Shown: one piece after another, positions 37,985-48,470 of the stretch
How positions within the stretch are numbered: position 1 is the stretch's first letter
How the letters are laid out: each line of letters opens with the position of its first letter
Assembly (NCBI RefSeq): GCF_013155545.1
Contig: NZ_JABJVV010000002.1
Location: 124,001 to 188,000, forward strand
Length of the DNA stretch: 64,000 bases
From: Caenimonas soli
GTDB lineage: Bacteria > Pseudomonadota > Gammaproteobacteria > Burkholderiales > Burkholderiaceae_C
Direction: 5' to 3'
The notes under the pieces: model-generated
Told to the model about the DNA's origin: nothing
Database searches by the model: none
What the model saw: the letters and a program-made list of their open reading frames with translations, nothing else
Translations under genes and position numbers: made by a program

Positions 37985-38500
37985 ATGCTGCAAGTTGCCA
38001 AACTCCTGGCCGGCGGCCGCGGCCTTGCCCCAGTATTGCTCAAGCGCGCAGCCACGGTGGAACTGGACTGGGACGTGCGCCAGAAGAGCCGCTTCGACTG
38101 CACCGATTCGCAGGGCCGCCATCTGGGCGTGTTCCTGCCGCGCGGCACCGTGGTGCGCGGCGGCGACGTGCTGGTGGCGGAGGACGGCTCGCTGGTCCAG
38201 GTGATCGCCGCGCCGCAGCCGGTGCTGGTGATCACGCATTGCAGCCAGCACGGCACGCCGTTCGACTTGACACGCGCCGCCTATCACCTGGGCAACCGCC
38301 ATGTCGCCATCGAACTCAAGCCCGACCACCTGAAGATAGAACCCGATCACGTGCTGGCGGAGATGCTGCGCAACATGCACCTCATCGTCAAGGAAACGCA
38401 GGCCGCGTTCGAGCCCGAGGGCGGCGCCTATGGCGGGCACGGCGCGCACGGCGGGCACTCCCATGCCGGGCATTCGCATGATGGGCACGACCATCACTGA
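37985..38500 (+). CDS. ureE: urease accessory metallochaperone UreE
   Basis: A 171-residue nickel chaperone. The peptide-binding and metal-binding domains include the conserved His in [14 protein letters not shown]. The C-terminus is a Gly/His-rich tail starting near [14 protein letters not shown] and ending DGHDHH, typical of high-capacity nickel-binding UreE variants. The start at 37985 follows the ureC stop directly. An in-frame extension into ureC is spurious. Its 3' end overlaps the ureF start region. Confidence 0.95.
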   Translation: MLQVAKLLAGGRGLAPVLLKRAATVELDWDVRQKSRFDCTDSQGRHLGVFLPRGTVVRGGDVLVAEDGSLVQVIAAPQPVLVITHCSQHGTPFDLTRAAYHLGNRHVAIELKPDHLKIEPDHVLAEMLRNMHLIVKETQAAFEPEGGAYGGHGAHGGHSHAGHSHDGHDHH

Positions 38501-39154
38501 TGCCGACCTGCTGGGCCTCGTGTGGCTGGCTTCTCCGGCCTTGCCCGTGGGAGGTTTCTCGTACTCCGAGGGCCTCGAGGCGGCTGTCGATCGCGGTTTG
38601 GTGAGCGACGAGCAAACCGCCGCCCACTGGCTGGTAGAACAACTGCACCTGACCTTGTCGCGCGCCGATCTCGCCGTGACCGCGGAGGCGATCGCTGCCT
38701 GGCGTACATCCGACGACGAGCGCGTCGCCGCGCTCAATGCATGGGTCCTGCAAACCCGCGAGACCGCCGAGCTGCGCCAGCAGACCGAGCAAATGGGGCG
38801 CTCGATGGTGGAGTGGCTCAAGTCCGTCCAGCCCGAGCAGGCGGCGCGGGTGCGCGAGCCTCTGACCTATCCGGTTGCCTGCGCACTCGCGGTGTCCGGC
38901 ACCCAGGCGCCGGTGCGCCAGGCACTGCTGGCCCTGGCTTTCGGCTGGGCCGAGAACATGATGCAGGCGGCCATCAAGTCCGTTCCGCTGGGCCAGAGCT
39001 CGGGCCAGCGGATCCTGCAGCGGCTGGCTGCGGAAATACCCGCGGCAGTCGACAACGCGCTTGCCTTGGGCGACGATGAGCGCCAGGCTTTTTCCCCGAT
39101 GCTGGCGATCCTGTCGGCCCAGCACGAAACCCAATACTCGAGGTTGTTCCGGTC

Positions 39155-39158
<4 letters not shown>
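38481..39158 (+). CDS. ureF: urease accessory protein UreF
   Basis: A helical accessory protein that acts with UreD and UreG in GTP-dependent nickel insertion. Family motifs: [24 protein letters not shown] near residue 50 and [18 protein letters not shown]. Several in-frame ATGs exist (38430, 38463, 38478, 38481). The last gives 225 residues with a usual N-terminus and overlaps ureE by 20 bases; the true start within this group is uncertain. Confidence 0.93.
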
Positions 39159-39799
<641 letters not shown>

Positions 39800-39889
39800 C
39801 AGGCAGCACCTCCTGCTGTCTCGCAGTTGACCAAGAGGCGGCGTTACCGAACGTTACGCTGCGCTCCTCATTCGACGAGGAGCTATTTC

Positions 39890-41032
39890 ATGTCCCGCAC
39901 CCCTGGATTTTCCCGCCGCTTGATGTTGCAAGCCGGCGCGGGCGCCGCCGCCGCCGTGGCACTGCCGCGCTGGGCCCATGCCAGCGTCGAGCCCATTCGC
40001 ATTGGCCGCACCGCTGCCACCAGCGGCCCTTTCTCCTACCCCTACCTGGAGATGAACAAGGGCATTGCCGCCGCCTTCGAAGAGGTCAATGCCAAGGGCG
40101 GCATCGAGCGCCGCAAGCTGGAGATGATTGCCCTGGACGACCAGGGCAGCGCGGCCAAGGCCGTTGAAAACGCCAAGCTGCTGCTGGAGCGCGACAAGGT
40201 GTTCGCGTTTCTCGGCTGCGGCCCGACGCAGACCGTGCTCGCCATGCTGCCGCTGCTGGCGCAGACCCGCGTGCCGCTGATCGCTCCGGGCACGGGCCTG
40301 GATGCCCTGCGCGCCGAGTACAACCCGCTGACGATCTACACCCGCCCCACCTACGGCGCCGAGATCGCGAAGATCGCCCGGCAGCTGGCGGTGGTCGGCC
40401 AGAACAAATGCGCCGTCGTCTATAGCGACAACGCTTTCGGCAAGTCCACCTTCGCCGCCTTCGACGCGGCCGCCAAGAAGGAAGGCAACACCGAGTGGAA
40501 GGGTTTCATGCTGACCGACAAGCCCGAGGAGACCGGCAAGCTGGTCGAACAGATTGCCGCCTGGGGACCCAGCTCCTACCTCTCGGCGTCGGTGGCCACC
40601 CATGGCGTGCCGTTCTTCCGCGCCCTGCGCAGCCGCATCAAGGCGCCCGCCTACACCTTCTCGCTGCTGGGCTCCAAGCCCATCCTCGACGCGGTGGGCG
40701 ATCACTCACGCGGGCTGGTGGTATCGCAGGTCGTGCCCAACCCCGACAACATCACCATCAGGGTCGTCAAGGAATACCAGGCAGCGATGAAGAAGACCGA
40801 CGGCGGCGAGCCGAACTATTCGTCGCTGGAAGGCTATATCGCCGCCCGCGTGTTGATCGAAGGCCTGCGCCGCGCCAAGGGCACCACTGACCGCGAACGC
40901 TTCCTGCAAGCCTTCCTCACCATGCGCCCGTACGACATGGGCGGCTTCGACGTGGCCTTCGCGTCCGGCGACAACACCGGCTCGGATTTCGTCGAACTGA
41001 CGCACTACACGGGCGAGCGTTTCAGGCGTTAA
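39890..41032 (+). CDS. LivK-type ABC transporter substrate-binding protein
   Basis: A 380-residue periplasmic binding protein of the branched-chain amino acid/amide type. The N-terminus has a twin-arginine-like signal (FSRRLMLQAGAGAAAAV, cleavage near AHAS). The domain shows IRIGRTAATSGPFSYPYLEMN, GGIERRKLEMIALDDQGSAAKAV and FLGCGPTQTVLAMLPLL. GAGGAG precedes the ATG. It follows ureG by 90 bases with no permease or ATPase alongside, so it is an orphan receptor or works with UrtBCDE. The ligand is unknown. Confidence 0.88.
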   Translation: MSRTPGFSRRLMLQAGAGAAAAVALPRWAHASVEPIRIGRTAATSGPFSYPYLEMNKGIAAAFEEVNAKGGIERRKLEMIALDDQGSAAKAVENAKLLLERDKVFAFLGCGPTQTVLAMLPLLAQTRVPLIAPGTGLDALRAEYNPLTIYTRPTYGAEIAKIARQLAVVGQNKCAVVYSDNAFGKSTFAAFDAAAKKEGNTEWKGFMLTDKPEETGKLVEQIAAWGPSSYLSASVATHGVPFFRALRSRIKAPAYTFSLLGSKPILDAVGDHSRGLVVSQVVPNPDNITIRVVKEYQAAMKKTDGGEPNYSSLEGYIAARVLIEGLRRAKGTTDRERFLQAFLTMRPYDMGGFDVAFASGDNTGSDFVELTHYTGERFRR

Positions 41033-41070
41033 AGCTGCCCATCGGGCCACGCGGTAAAATCTGCCGCCCC

Positions 41071-41160
41071 GGAGAGTTGGCAGAGCGGTTGAATGCACCG
41101 GTCTTGAAAACCGGCGATGTCGCAAGACATCCGTGAGTTCGAATCTCACACTCTCCGCCA
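41071..41160 (+). tRNA. tRNA-Ser (anticodon TGA)
   Basis: Complete cloverleaf: acceptor GGAGAGT pairs with ACTCTCC, and the discriminator G and encoded CCA end at 41160. The anticodon stem CCGGT/ACCGG encloses a loop with TGA at 41105-41107. The long variable arm (GATGTCGCAAGACATC) is typical of serine tRNAs. The T-arm has GTTCGAAT. It reads UCA/UCG serine codons. Confidence 0.97.
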
Positions 41161-41252
41161 GCTCGGATGTGCCCGCCTAGCGCAGGTTGTATAGGCACCA
41201 AAGTTTGCAATACAAACCCGCTGCACAGATTAGGCGAGTAGTACTACAACGA

Positions 41253-42356
41253 ATGGTGCTCTCGAGCAGCGCCCCAACACAACAATCTGCGCACGTGACT
41301 CAGCCGGACGCGCTCTTTCGCGCGGCGGCCGACCAGGCGCCGCAGGTCATGTGGATCGTCAACGCCAAGGGCGCGGTGACCTACCTGAACCACTCCTGGT
41401 ACGAACTCGTGGGCGGCATGCCTCCCAAGTGGTACGGCCATGAATGGGGCGACGTGGTGGAGCCGGAAGACCTGGCAGAGATGCGGGCGCGCTGGAAGGC
41501 CGCCAGCGCCACGGGCTCGATCTTCGAAGGCACGCGCCGGGTCAAGGCCCAGGACGGCACCTGGCACACGCTTTCGTACAAGGCAACACCGGTATTCGAT
41601 GCCGGCGGCCTGGTCTGCTGGGTAGGCATGGATTCCGACATCACCGAACTCAAGGCCACCGAGGCAGCCCTGCGCTATGCCAACCAGGAGCTCGAGGCGT
41701 TCTCCTATTCGGTCTCGCACGACCTGCGCACCCCGCTGGTCACGGTGCAGGGTTTCGTGCGATTGCTGGGCAAACAGCTCGAGGCCATCGGCGACACCAA
41801 GGTGCGCCACTACCTGTCGCGCATCACCGAGGCGGTCGACCACATGGGACGCCTGGTCGACGGCCTGCTGGCGCTGTCGCACGTGACCAGGCGCAAGCTG
41901 GAATACGAGGATGTGGACCTCAGCCGCATGGCGAATGAGGTTCTCGGCATGCTGCAACAGTCCCAGCCCCAGCGCGCGGTGGCCATCACCGTGCAGCCGG
42001 GCCTGCGTGCCAGGGCCGACGCGAGGCTGATGGCGGCGCTGCTGGAGAACCTGCTGGGCAACGCCTGGAAATTCACCTCCGCCACGGCGCACGCCGAGAT
42101 CTCGGTCGGGATGGAGAAGCAAACCAAGGCCGAGGCCGTCTTCTTCGTGAGGGACAACGGCGCTGGGTTCGAGATGGCCCATGCCGCCCAGCTGTTCAAC
42201 GCGTTCGAACGGCTGCATGCGGCCAGCGAATTCCCCGGCATGGGCATCGGCCTGGCCACGGTCGCCCGCGTGCTGGCGCGGCACGGCGGGCGCGCGTGGG
42301 CCGAATCAGAGCCCGGCAAGGGAGCGCGCTTCTACTTCTCGCTGCCGCGGATGTAG
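41253..42356 (+). CDS. PAS-domain sensor histidine kinase
   Basis: A 367-residue cytoplasmic kinase. An N-terminal PAS/PAC domain (about residues 20-140: PQVMWIVNAKGAVTYLNHSWYE, WVGMDSDITELK) is followed by a HisKA domain with His156 (FSYSVSHDLRTPLVTVQGF). The ATPase domain has N-box LLENLLGNAWKFTS, G1 DNGAGF and G2 GMGIGLATVAR. There is no membrane segment. Bacteriophytochrome-type kinases share this HisKA form. The start is uncertain (an ATG at 41187 is also in frame; neither has a strong RBS). No partner regulator is adjacent. Confidence 0.88.
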   Translation: MVLSSSAPTQQSAHVTQPDALFRAAADQAPQVMWIVNAKGAVTYLNHSWYELVGGMPPKWYGHEWGDVVEPEDLAEMRARWKAASATGSIFEGTRRVKAQDGTWHTLSYKATPVFDAGGLVCWVGMDSDITELKATEAALRYANQELEAFSYSVSHDLRTPLVTVQGFVRLLGKQLEAIGDTKVRHYLSRITEAVDHMGRLVDGLLALSHVTRRKLEYEDVDLSRMANEVLGMLQQSQPQRAVAITVQPGLRARADARLMAALLENLLGNAWKFTSATAHAEISVGMEKQTKAEAVFFVRDNGAGFEMAHAAQLFNAFERLHAASEFPGMGIGLATVARVLARHGGRAWAESEPGKGARFYFSLPRM

Positions 42357-42359
42357 GTC

Positions 42360-45300
42360 TCAGACCAGATTGCGCAGCTCGCGCAGGGCCACCGACAGCA
42401 TCGCCAGGTCGGGGCTCGCCGCTTCCGCCAGCTCGCCCAAAAGGCGCTTGGCCCGCGCGAAAGCCATCGGGTTGCGCGCTTCCCATGCCGAAAGCTTTTC
42501 GGCTGCCGTGCCGGGGTGGCGGCTCACTGCGTCCAGCGCGATGGAGTGGTGCAGGTCGGCTAGGTCGCCGGTCAGCGCGACCTTGGCCAGGGTCTGCCAA
42601 TGGTTGTCGGCCGGCAGCAGGTCGATCTGCTGGCGCAGTTTTTCCAGGCCCAGGCGTTCGCCGATGCCGAAGTGCACTGCACTGGCCGCGTCCAGCGCGG
42701 CATGTCCGGCCTCCGCGACCTCGGCGATGTCGAGCGCGCTGAACAAACGGTCCGCCGCGCCCACCTGCTGTGCCAGCGGCAGCGGCACGCCGGCCTGGAC
42801 CCAGGCCGTCACGCGCGCCGACGCGGCCGCCTCCGGCTCCAGCAGCGTGCGCAGGTAGCTCACCGCCGGCGCCAACCGCTGCGCCCCGCGCTCGGTCGGC
42901 TCGTCCAGCCGCCGTGACCGCAGGAACCAGGTGGTCGCGCGGGTGATGAGGCGCCGCCACTCCACGATCAGCTCGCACTGCACGCTGTCGGCGACGCGGT
43001 TGTCCAGGGCCTCTATCTCTTGCCACAGCGGGACGCTGGCAAACACTTCGCGGGCCAGTTGGTAGGCGCGCACGACCTGCGGCGCCGTTGCGCCAGTGAG
43101 CTCGGCCAGCTGGTACACGAAGGTGGAACCGACGCGATTCACCATGCTGTTGAGCACATGCGTGGCGATGATCTCGCGCCGCAGCGGATGCCGGCCGATG
43201 TGGTCGCCGAACTTTTCCTTGAGCGCGGCGGGGAAGTAGCGATAGAGCGCACTGGCGATCCAAGGATCCTCGGGCAGATCCGATGCCACCAGCTCGTCCG
43301 ACAGCCACATCTTGCTGTACGCGAGCAGCACCGCCTGCTCGGGCGTGGTCAGGCCGAGGCTGCGCGCCTTGCGTTCGGCAAGTTCATCGTCCGTGGGCAA
43401 ATACTCGATGGCGCGATCCAGGCGCCCCTTCTTTTCCAGGAAACGCATGAAGCGGCTCTGGTCGTCGATGAGGCCGGGCGCGAGATACCTGCCGACGGAC
43501 AGCGCCTGCGTCTGGAAATAGTTGTCGCGCAGCACCAGCGCCGCCACGTCGTCGGTCATGGTGGGCAACAAGGCATTGCGCTGCTCCTCGGTGAGCTTGC
43601 CCTCGCCCACCGCCAGGCCCAGCAAGATCTTGATGTTGACTTCGTGGTCGGAGGTGTCGACCCCGGCCGAGTTGTCGATGGCATCGGTGTACAGGCGCAC
43701 ACCTGCCGACGCGGCCTCGATGCGCCCGCGCTGGGTGAAGCCCAGGTTGCCGCCCTCGCCCACGACCTTGACCCGCAGATCGCTGCCGTTCACGCGCAGC
43801 GCGTCGTTGGCCCGGTCGCCGACGTCGGCGTGCGACTCGTGGCTGGCCTTGACGTAGGTGCCGATGCCGCCGTTGTAGAGCAGATCGGCCGGCGCCTTGA
43901 GGATGGCGGAGACCAGCTCGGTCGCCGTCAGGCGCTCGGCGGCAATGCCCAAGGCGGCGCGCGCCTGGGATGAGATGGGGATGGATTTTTCCGACCGGGC
44001 CCAGACGCCGCCGCCTTCGGAGATGAGCTTGGTGTCGTAGTCGGCCCAGGACGATCGCGGCAGCTCGAACAGCCGCTTGCGCTCGGCGAACGTGGCCGCG
44101 GCATCGGGCTGCGGATCGATGAAGATGTGGCGGTGGTCGAATGCGGCGACCAGCCGAATATGCGGCGACAGCAGCATGCCGTTACCGAAGACGTCGCCCG
44201 ACATGTCGCCTATGCCCACCACGGTGAAGTCGGTGGCCTGGGTGTCGATGCCCATCTCGCGGAAATGCCGCTTCACGCTTTCCCACGCGCCGCGAGCGGT
44301 GATGCCCATGACCTTGTGGTCGTAGCCGACGCTGCCGCCCGAGGCGAAGGCATCGCCCAGCCAGTGCCCGTACTCCTGGCTGATCTGGTTGGCGTAGTCG
44401 GAGAAGGTGGCCGTTCCCTTGTCAGCGGCCACGACCAGGTAGGGATCATCGCCGTCGAGGCGCACCACCTGCGGCGGCGACACGGCCTTTCCGGCGATGA
44501 GGTTGTCGGTCAGGTCCAGCAGCCCGCGCAGGTAGTCCTGGTAGCAGGCGATGCCCTCCTTCAAGAAGGCTTCGCGGTCGCTCGCCGGCGGCGCCTTCTT
44601 CAGCACGAAGCCGCCCTTGGAACCCACGGGCACGATCACCGTGTTCTTGACCATCTGGGCCTTGACCAGCCCCAGCACCTCGGTGCGGAAGTCGTCGGGC
44701 CGGTCCGACCAGCGCAGGCCGCCCCGCGCCACCTTGCCGCCGCGCAGGTGGATGCCCTCGAAGCGCGGCGAATAGACGAAGATCTCGTACAGCGGCCGCG
44801 GCTGCGGCAGCCCGGGAACCTGGGCCGAGTCGAGCTTGAAACTCAGGAATTGGCGGCGTGGCCCGGGAGCGCCCGAATGGCCGACCCCGGTGCGCCAGAA
44901 GTTGGTTCGCAGCGTGGCCTGGATCAGCGCAAGCAACTGCCGCAGCACCCGGTCCTCTGAAATGTTGCTGACCTTTTCCAGGGCCTTTTCAATGCCGTTC
45001 ACCTGGGCGGTGGCGCCCTGCTGGTCGCCGCGCTGGGGATCGAAGCGCAGCTTGAACAGGCCGACCAGCATGCGTGCGATGCGCGGATGCGCGGAGAACG
45101 TCGCTGCGATGGTCGCCTGAGACTGTGCGAAACCGATCTGCTTCAGGTATTTGGCGTAGGCACGCAGGATCACCACTTCTTCCGCCGCCAGGCCGGCCAG
45201 CAGCACCAGGCGGTTGAAATCGTCGCTTTCGACCTCCGAGCGCAGCACCCGGGCGAACGCGTCTTCGAACAGGCGGGCCAGCATTTCCGATTCGATCTCG

Positions 45301-47171
45301 CCCGCGATCGGCGCCTCCAGCTCGAAGTCGTGCAGCGCGATCGGCCCGGCGTCGCCTTGCGCTGCGATTCGCCAGCTCGACTCGGCGATCACGCGCACGC
45401 CCATGTGCTCGAGCAGCGGCAGCGCGTCCGACAGCACCAGCGGCTCACCGAATCGATAGACCTTCAGGCCGAGCGCGCCGGGCCGGGCGCTATCGCGCTG
45501 GTACAGCGCCAGGGCCAGCGGCGCCTGCGGCGACAAGCCGGCGAGCTTGCGCACATCCGGCAGCGCATCACGCGCGGCAACACGATGCCGATAGTCGGCG
45601 GGGAAGGCAGCGCCCCAGGCCTTGAACAACGGCAGCCCGGCGGCCTCGCCCTCTGCGTCGATCAGGGCGTCGCGCAACTCGTCGTCCCAGCGGCGCGCGG
45701 CCGCGGCCAGCTTGCGCTCGATGTCCTTGCGTTCGAACGCGGGCACCTGGCCGGGTGCGGTGCGAATCGTGAACTGGATCCGGGCGAGCGTCGCCTCACT
45801 CATCAGGACGTCGAATTCGGCATAGGTGCCGTTCAACGCAGTGAGCAGGATGCGCTGGAACTTGATCCGCAAGTCGGTGGAATAGGCCTCGCGCGGCACA
45901 TAGACCAGGCATGAAATAAACCGGTCGAAGGGGTCGCGCCAGACGAAAAGCCGAAGCCGCTGCCGCTCGCCCAGCGCCAGGATGCCCAGCGCCGTTTCGT
46001 ACAGGTCCTCATCCGGAATCTGGAACAGGTCGTCGCGCGGATAGGTCTCCAGGATGTGGTCCAGCGCCTTGGACAGGTGGCCACCCGGCGGCAGGCCTGC
46101 GCGACTGGCGATCGCCTCGACCTTGCCGCGCAGCAGCGGCGTCTCGGCGACCCGGGCGCTGTAGGCCGTGGAGGTGAAGAGGCCGATGAAGCGATGTTCC
46201 CCGATCACCTCGCCGCGGGCGTTGTAGCGCTTGACGCCGACGTAGTCGGTGTAACCCGAGCGATGCACCGAGGAGCGGGTGTTCGACTTGGTGACCACCA
46301 GCACCGGCAGCGGCGCGCCGGCCAGGGACCGCGCCTCGCGCGGCAACGCAGCGAAGCTGGCCGAATGCTGCTCCTGCGCCGTCTCGCGCAGCAGACCCAG
46401 ACCGCTGCCGGCCACGAGGCGCAGCGCGGGCTCGCCGCTCGCCTGCACCAGGTCGTGCTGCCGGTAGCCCAGCAAGGTGATGTGATCCTCGGCCAGCCAC
46501 TGCAGCAAGGCGCGGCTTTCGTCGACGGTCGCCTTGGGCAAGTTCGCCGGAGGTTGCTCCAGTTCGGCGATTGCTTCCTGCAGGCGGGCCAGCATGGGCT
46601 TCCAGTCCTGCACGGCTGCGCGCACGTCGGTCAGCACGCGCTCTATGCCGGCGGCGAGCGCATCGCGCTGCTCGGCATCGACCAGGCGGTCTATCTCCAC
46701 GTGCATCCACGACTCGCGCGGTGCCTGGGGTGACTGGGCGCGGGGTGCGATCGACTTGAGCTTGCCCTGCGCATCGCGCTCGACGGCATAGATGGGGTGG
46801 GCGATCAGGTGCAAGGTCAGGCCCTGCCTGTTGATTTCCATCGTGGTCGAATCGACCAGGAAGGGCATGTCGTCGTTGACGATCTGGATCACCGAATGCC
46901 GGGACCACCAGCCGTCCTCACCCGCCGTGGGGCTGAAAACCCGTACCTTGGCCCGCCCCGGTTGGCGTTCCTGCCCCAGTTCCAAATGGGATAGCAGCGC
47001 GCCCAGCAGGTCCTCGGGCGTTCGCTCGGCCAGGTCGTCGCTGTCGAGCCGGCTGAAATATTCGCGCGCGAAGCCCTCGATGAACTTTTGCCGATCCGCG
47101 CCCAGGCGCGATGCGGCCAGGGCCAGTACCGCGTCGACACGGTTGTGCAGCGCTTGGGCGTAGGCAGTCAT
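42360..47171 (-). CDS. gdhB: NAD-specific glutamate dehydrogenase, 180-kDa type
   Basis: A 1603-residue enzyme deaminating glutamate to 2-oxoglutarate and ammonia. It has the large N-terminal ACT-like regulatory region (WWSRHSVIQIVNDDMPFLVD) and a central catalytic domain (GGLRWSDRPDDFRTEVLGLVKAQ, VPVGSKGGF, VVGIGDMSGDVFGNGMLLS, VGEGGNLGFTQRGRIE). A long C-terminal domain is characteristic of the GDH-180 family. The frame is intact throughout. It links to the nitrogen genes upstream by function only; it is convergent with the PAS kinase (3-base gap). Confidence 0.96.
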   Translation of the reverse strand: MTAYAQALHNRVDAVLALAASRLGADRQKFIEGFAREYFSRLDSDDLAERTPEDLLGALLSHLELGQERQPGRAKVRVFSPTAGEDGWWSRHSVIQIVNDDMPFLVDSTTMEINRQGLTLHLIAHPIYAVERDAQGKLKSIAPRAQSPQAPRESWMHVEIDRLVDAEQRDALAAGIERVLTDVRAAVQDWKPMLARLQEAIAELEQPPANLPKATVDESRALLQWLAEDHITLLGYRQHDLVQASGEPALRLVAGSGLGLLRETAQEQHSASFAALPREARSLAGAPLPVLVVTKSNTRSSVHRSGYTDYVGVKRYNARGEVIGEHRFIGLFTSTAYSARVAETPLLRGKVEAIASRAGLPPGGHLSKALDHILETYPRDDLFQIPDEDLYETALGILALGERQRLRLFVWRDPFDRFISCLVYVPREAYSTDLRIKFQRILLTALNGTYAEFDVLMSEATLARIQFTIRTAPGQVPAFERKDIERKLAAAARRWDDELRDALIDAEGEAAGLPLFKAWGAAFPADYRHRVAARDALPDVRKLAGLSPQAPLALALYQRDSARPGALGLKVYRFGEPLVLSDALPLLEHMGVRVIAESSWRIAAQGDAGPIALHDFELEAPIAGEIESEMLARLFEDAFARVLRSEVESDDFNRLVLLAGLAAEEVVILRAYAKYLKQIGFAQSQATIAATFSAHPRIARMLVGLFKLRFDPQRGDQQGATAQVNGIEKALEKVSNISEDRVLRQLLALIQATLRTNFWRTGVGHSGAPGPRRQFLSFKLDSAQVPGLPQPRPLYEIFVYSPRFEGIHLRGGKVARGGLRWSDRPDDFRTEVLGLVKAQMVKNTVIVPVGSKGGFVLKKAPPASDREAFLKEGIACYQDYLRGLLDLTDNLIAGKAVSPPQVVRLDGDDPYLVVAADKGTATFSDYANQISQEYGHWLGDAFASGGSVGYDHKVMGITARGAWESVKRHFREMGIDTQATDFTVVGIGDMSGDVFGNGMLLSPHIRLVAAFDHRHIFIDPQPDAAATFAERKRLFELPRSSWADYDTKLISEGGGVWARSEKSIPISSQARAALGIAAERLTATELVSAILKAPADLLYNGGIGTYVKASHESHADVGDRANDALRVNGSDLRVKVVGEGGNLGFTQRGRIEAASAGVRLYTDAIDNSAGVDTSDHEVNIKILLGLAVGEGKLTEEQRNALLPTMTDDVAALVLRDNYFQTQALSVGRYLAPGLIDDQSRFMRFLEKKGRLDRAIEYLPTDDELAERKARSLGLTTPEQAVLLAYSKMWLSDELVASDLPEDPWIASALYRYFPAALKEKFGDHIGRHPLRREIIATHVLNSMVNRVGSTFVYQLAELTGATAPQVVRAYQLAREVFASVPLWQEIEALDNRVADSVQCELIVEWRRLITRATTWFLRSRRLDEPTERGAQRLAPAVSYLRTLLEPEAAASARVTAWVQAGVPLPLAQQVGAADRLFSALDIAEVAEAGHAALDAASAVHFGIGERLGLEKLRQQIDLLPADNHWQTLAKVALTGDLADLHHSIALDAVSRHPGTAAEKLSAWEARNPMAFARAKRLLGELAEAASPDLAMLSVALRELRNLV

Positions 47172-47267
47172 TGGAGTTGTCCCTTGTTATCTCAAGGACT
47201 CACTCTAGGACTGTACGGGCGCTAGTGCAAATGCCTTATCCGCGCGGCTTCATGCAAAAAACGCATG

Positions 47268-48470
47268 CTACTGGGCAGCCAGGAAAAGCCCTTGCAGGTC
47301 GCTCAGGAAGTCAAAGCCGCGCTGAGTGGGCCGCACGCGCGTCAGGCCGCGCTCGACCAGGCCCTTGCGTTCGGCCTCCTGCAGCGGTTGTTCGATGGCC
47401 GTCAGCGGCAGGCCGGTGCGCTCGCAGAACTGCTGCAGCTCGAAACCCTCTTTCAGGCGCAGCGCGTTGAGCATGAATTCGAACGGCAGTTCAGCGCGGC
47501 TGACCTCGTCGTCCTGCGCCACGGCCTGGCCCGCCAGCGCGTTGTCCATATAGAGCTTGGGTTCGCGAAACCGGACCTGGCGCACCACACGGTGCGGGAA
47601 ACTGAGCTTGCTGTGGGCGCCGGCCCCGATTCCCAGGTAGTCGCCGAACTGCCAGTAATTCATGTTGTGCCAGCAGCGGTGGCCCGCCTTGGCATAGGCC
47701 GAGACCTCGTAGCGGTCCATGCCCGCGCCGCCGGTCATTTCGGTGATGCGATCCAACATGGCATAGGCGGTGTCGTCGTCCGGGACCCGCGGCGGGAACT
47801 TGGCGAAGTAGGTATTGGGCTCGATGGTCAGGTGGTAGACCGAAAGATGCGGCGGCATCATGGCCAGCGCCTGCACCAGGTCCTGCTCCAGCTGATCCAT
47901 GGTCTGGCCCGGCAGGGCGTACATCAGATCGAGATTGAAGGTCTCGAAGGCGGCGGCCGCCTCTTCCAGGGCGGCAATGGCCTGGGCGCGGTCGTGCACG
48001 CGGCCCAGGGCCTTCAGGTGATCGTCGTTGAAGCTCTGCACGCCAACCGACAGCCGCGTCACGCCGGCCGACCTGAAGGCCTTGAAGCGATCTTTCTCGA
48101 AGGTGCCCGGATTGGCTTCGAGCGTGATCTCGCAATCGGGCTCCAGGCGCAGCCGCGCGCGGATGTCGCCAATCAGGCGGTCGATCGCCTGCGGCGAAAA
48201 CAGGCTGGGAGTGCCGCCGCCGATGAAGATGCTGTGGATAGGCCGGCCCCAGACCAGCGGCAGTGCACCTTCCAGGTCGGCGACCAGCGCGTTCAGGTAA
48301 CGCTGTTCCGGCATGTCGCCCGAGCGCACCTCGTGCGAATTGAAATCGCAATACGGGCATTTCTTCAGGCACCAGGGCAGGTGCACGTAGAGCGACAGCG
48401 GCGGCAAGGCGCCCAGTTGCAGCGTGCCGGGCCGCAGGTAGTGTTGAACGTCCTTGACCGTCGCGCTCAT
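47268..48470 (-). CDS. hemW: radical SAM heme chaperone HemW
   Basis: A 400-residue radical-SAM protein formerly annotated as oxygen-independent coproporphyrinogen oxidase-like. The Fe-S/SAM motif CLKKCPYC lacks the extra residue set of true HemN. GGGTPSLFSPQAIDRL and VTRLSVGVQSFNDDHLKALGR are typical. The C-terminal HemN domain is present. ATG at 48470 overlaps the rdgB stop (ATGA) and is preferred; an ATG at 48476 is also in frame. Confidence 0.94.
   Translation of the reverse strand: MSATVKDVQHYLRPGTLQLGALPPLSLYVHLPWCLKKCPYCDFNSHEVRSGDMPEQRYLNALVADLEGALPLVWGRPIHSIFIGGGTPSLFSPQAIDRLIGDIRARLRLEPDCEITLEANPGTFEKDRFKAFRSAGVTRLSVGVQSFNDDHLKALGRVHDRAQAIAALEEAAAAFETFNLDLMYALPGQTMDQLEQDLVQALAMMPPHLSVYHLTIEPNTYFAKFPPRVPDDDTAYAMLDRITEMTGGAGMDRYEVSAYAKAGHRCWHNMNYWQFGDYLGIGAGAHSKLSFPHRVVRQVRFREPKLYMDNALAGQAVAQDDEVSRAELPFEFMLNALRLKEGFELQQFCERTGLPLTAIEQPLQEAERKGLVERGLTRVRPTQRGFDFLSDLQGLFLAAQ

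Noticed and set aside
41071..41252. Integrated mobile element at tRNA-Ser
   Set aside because: No integrase, no duplicated tRNA 3' end and no composition change are visible downstream.
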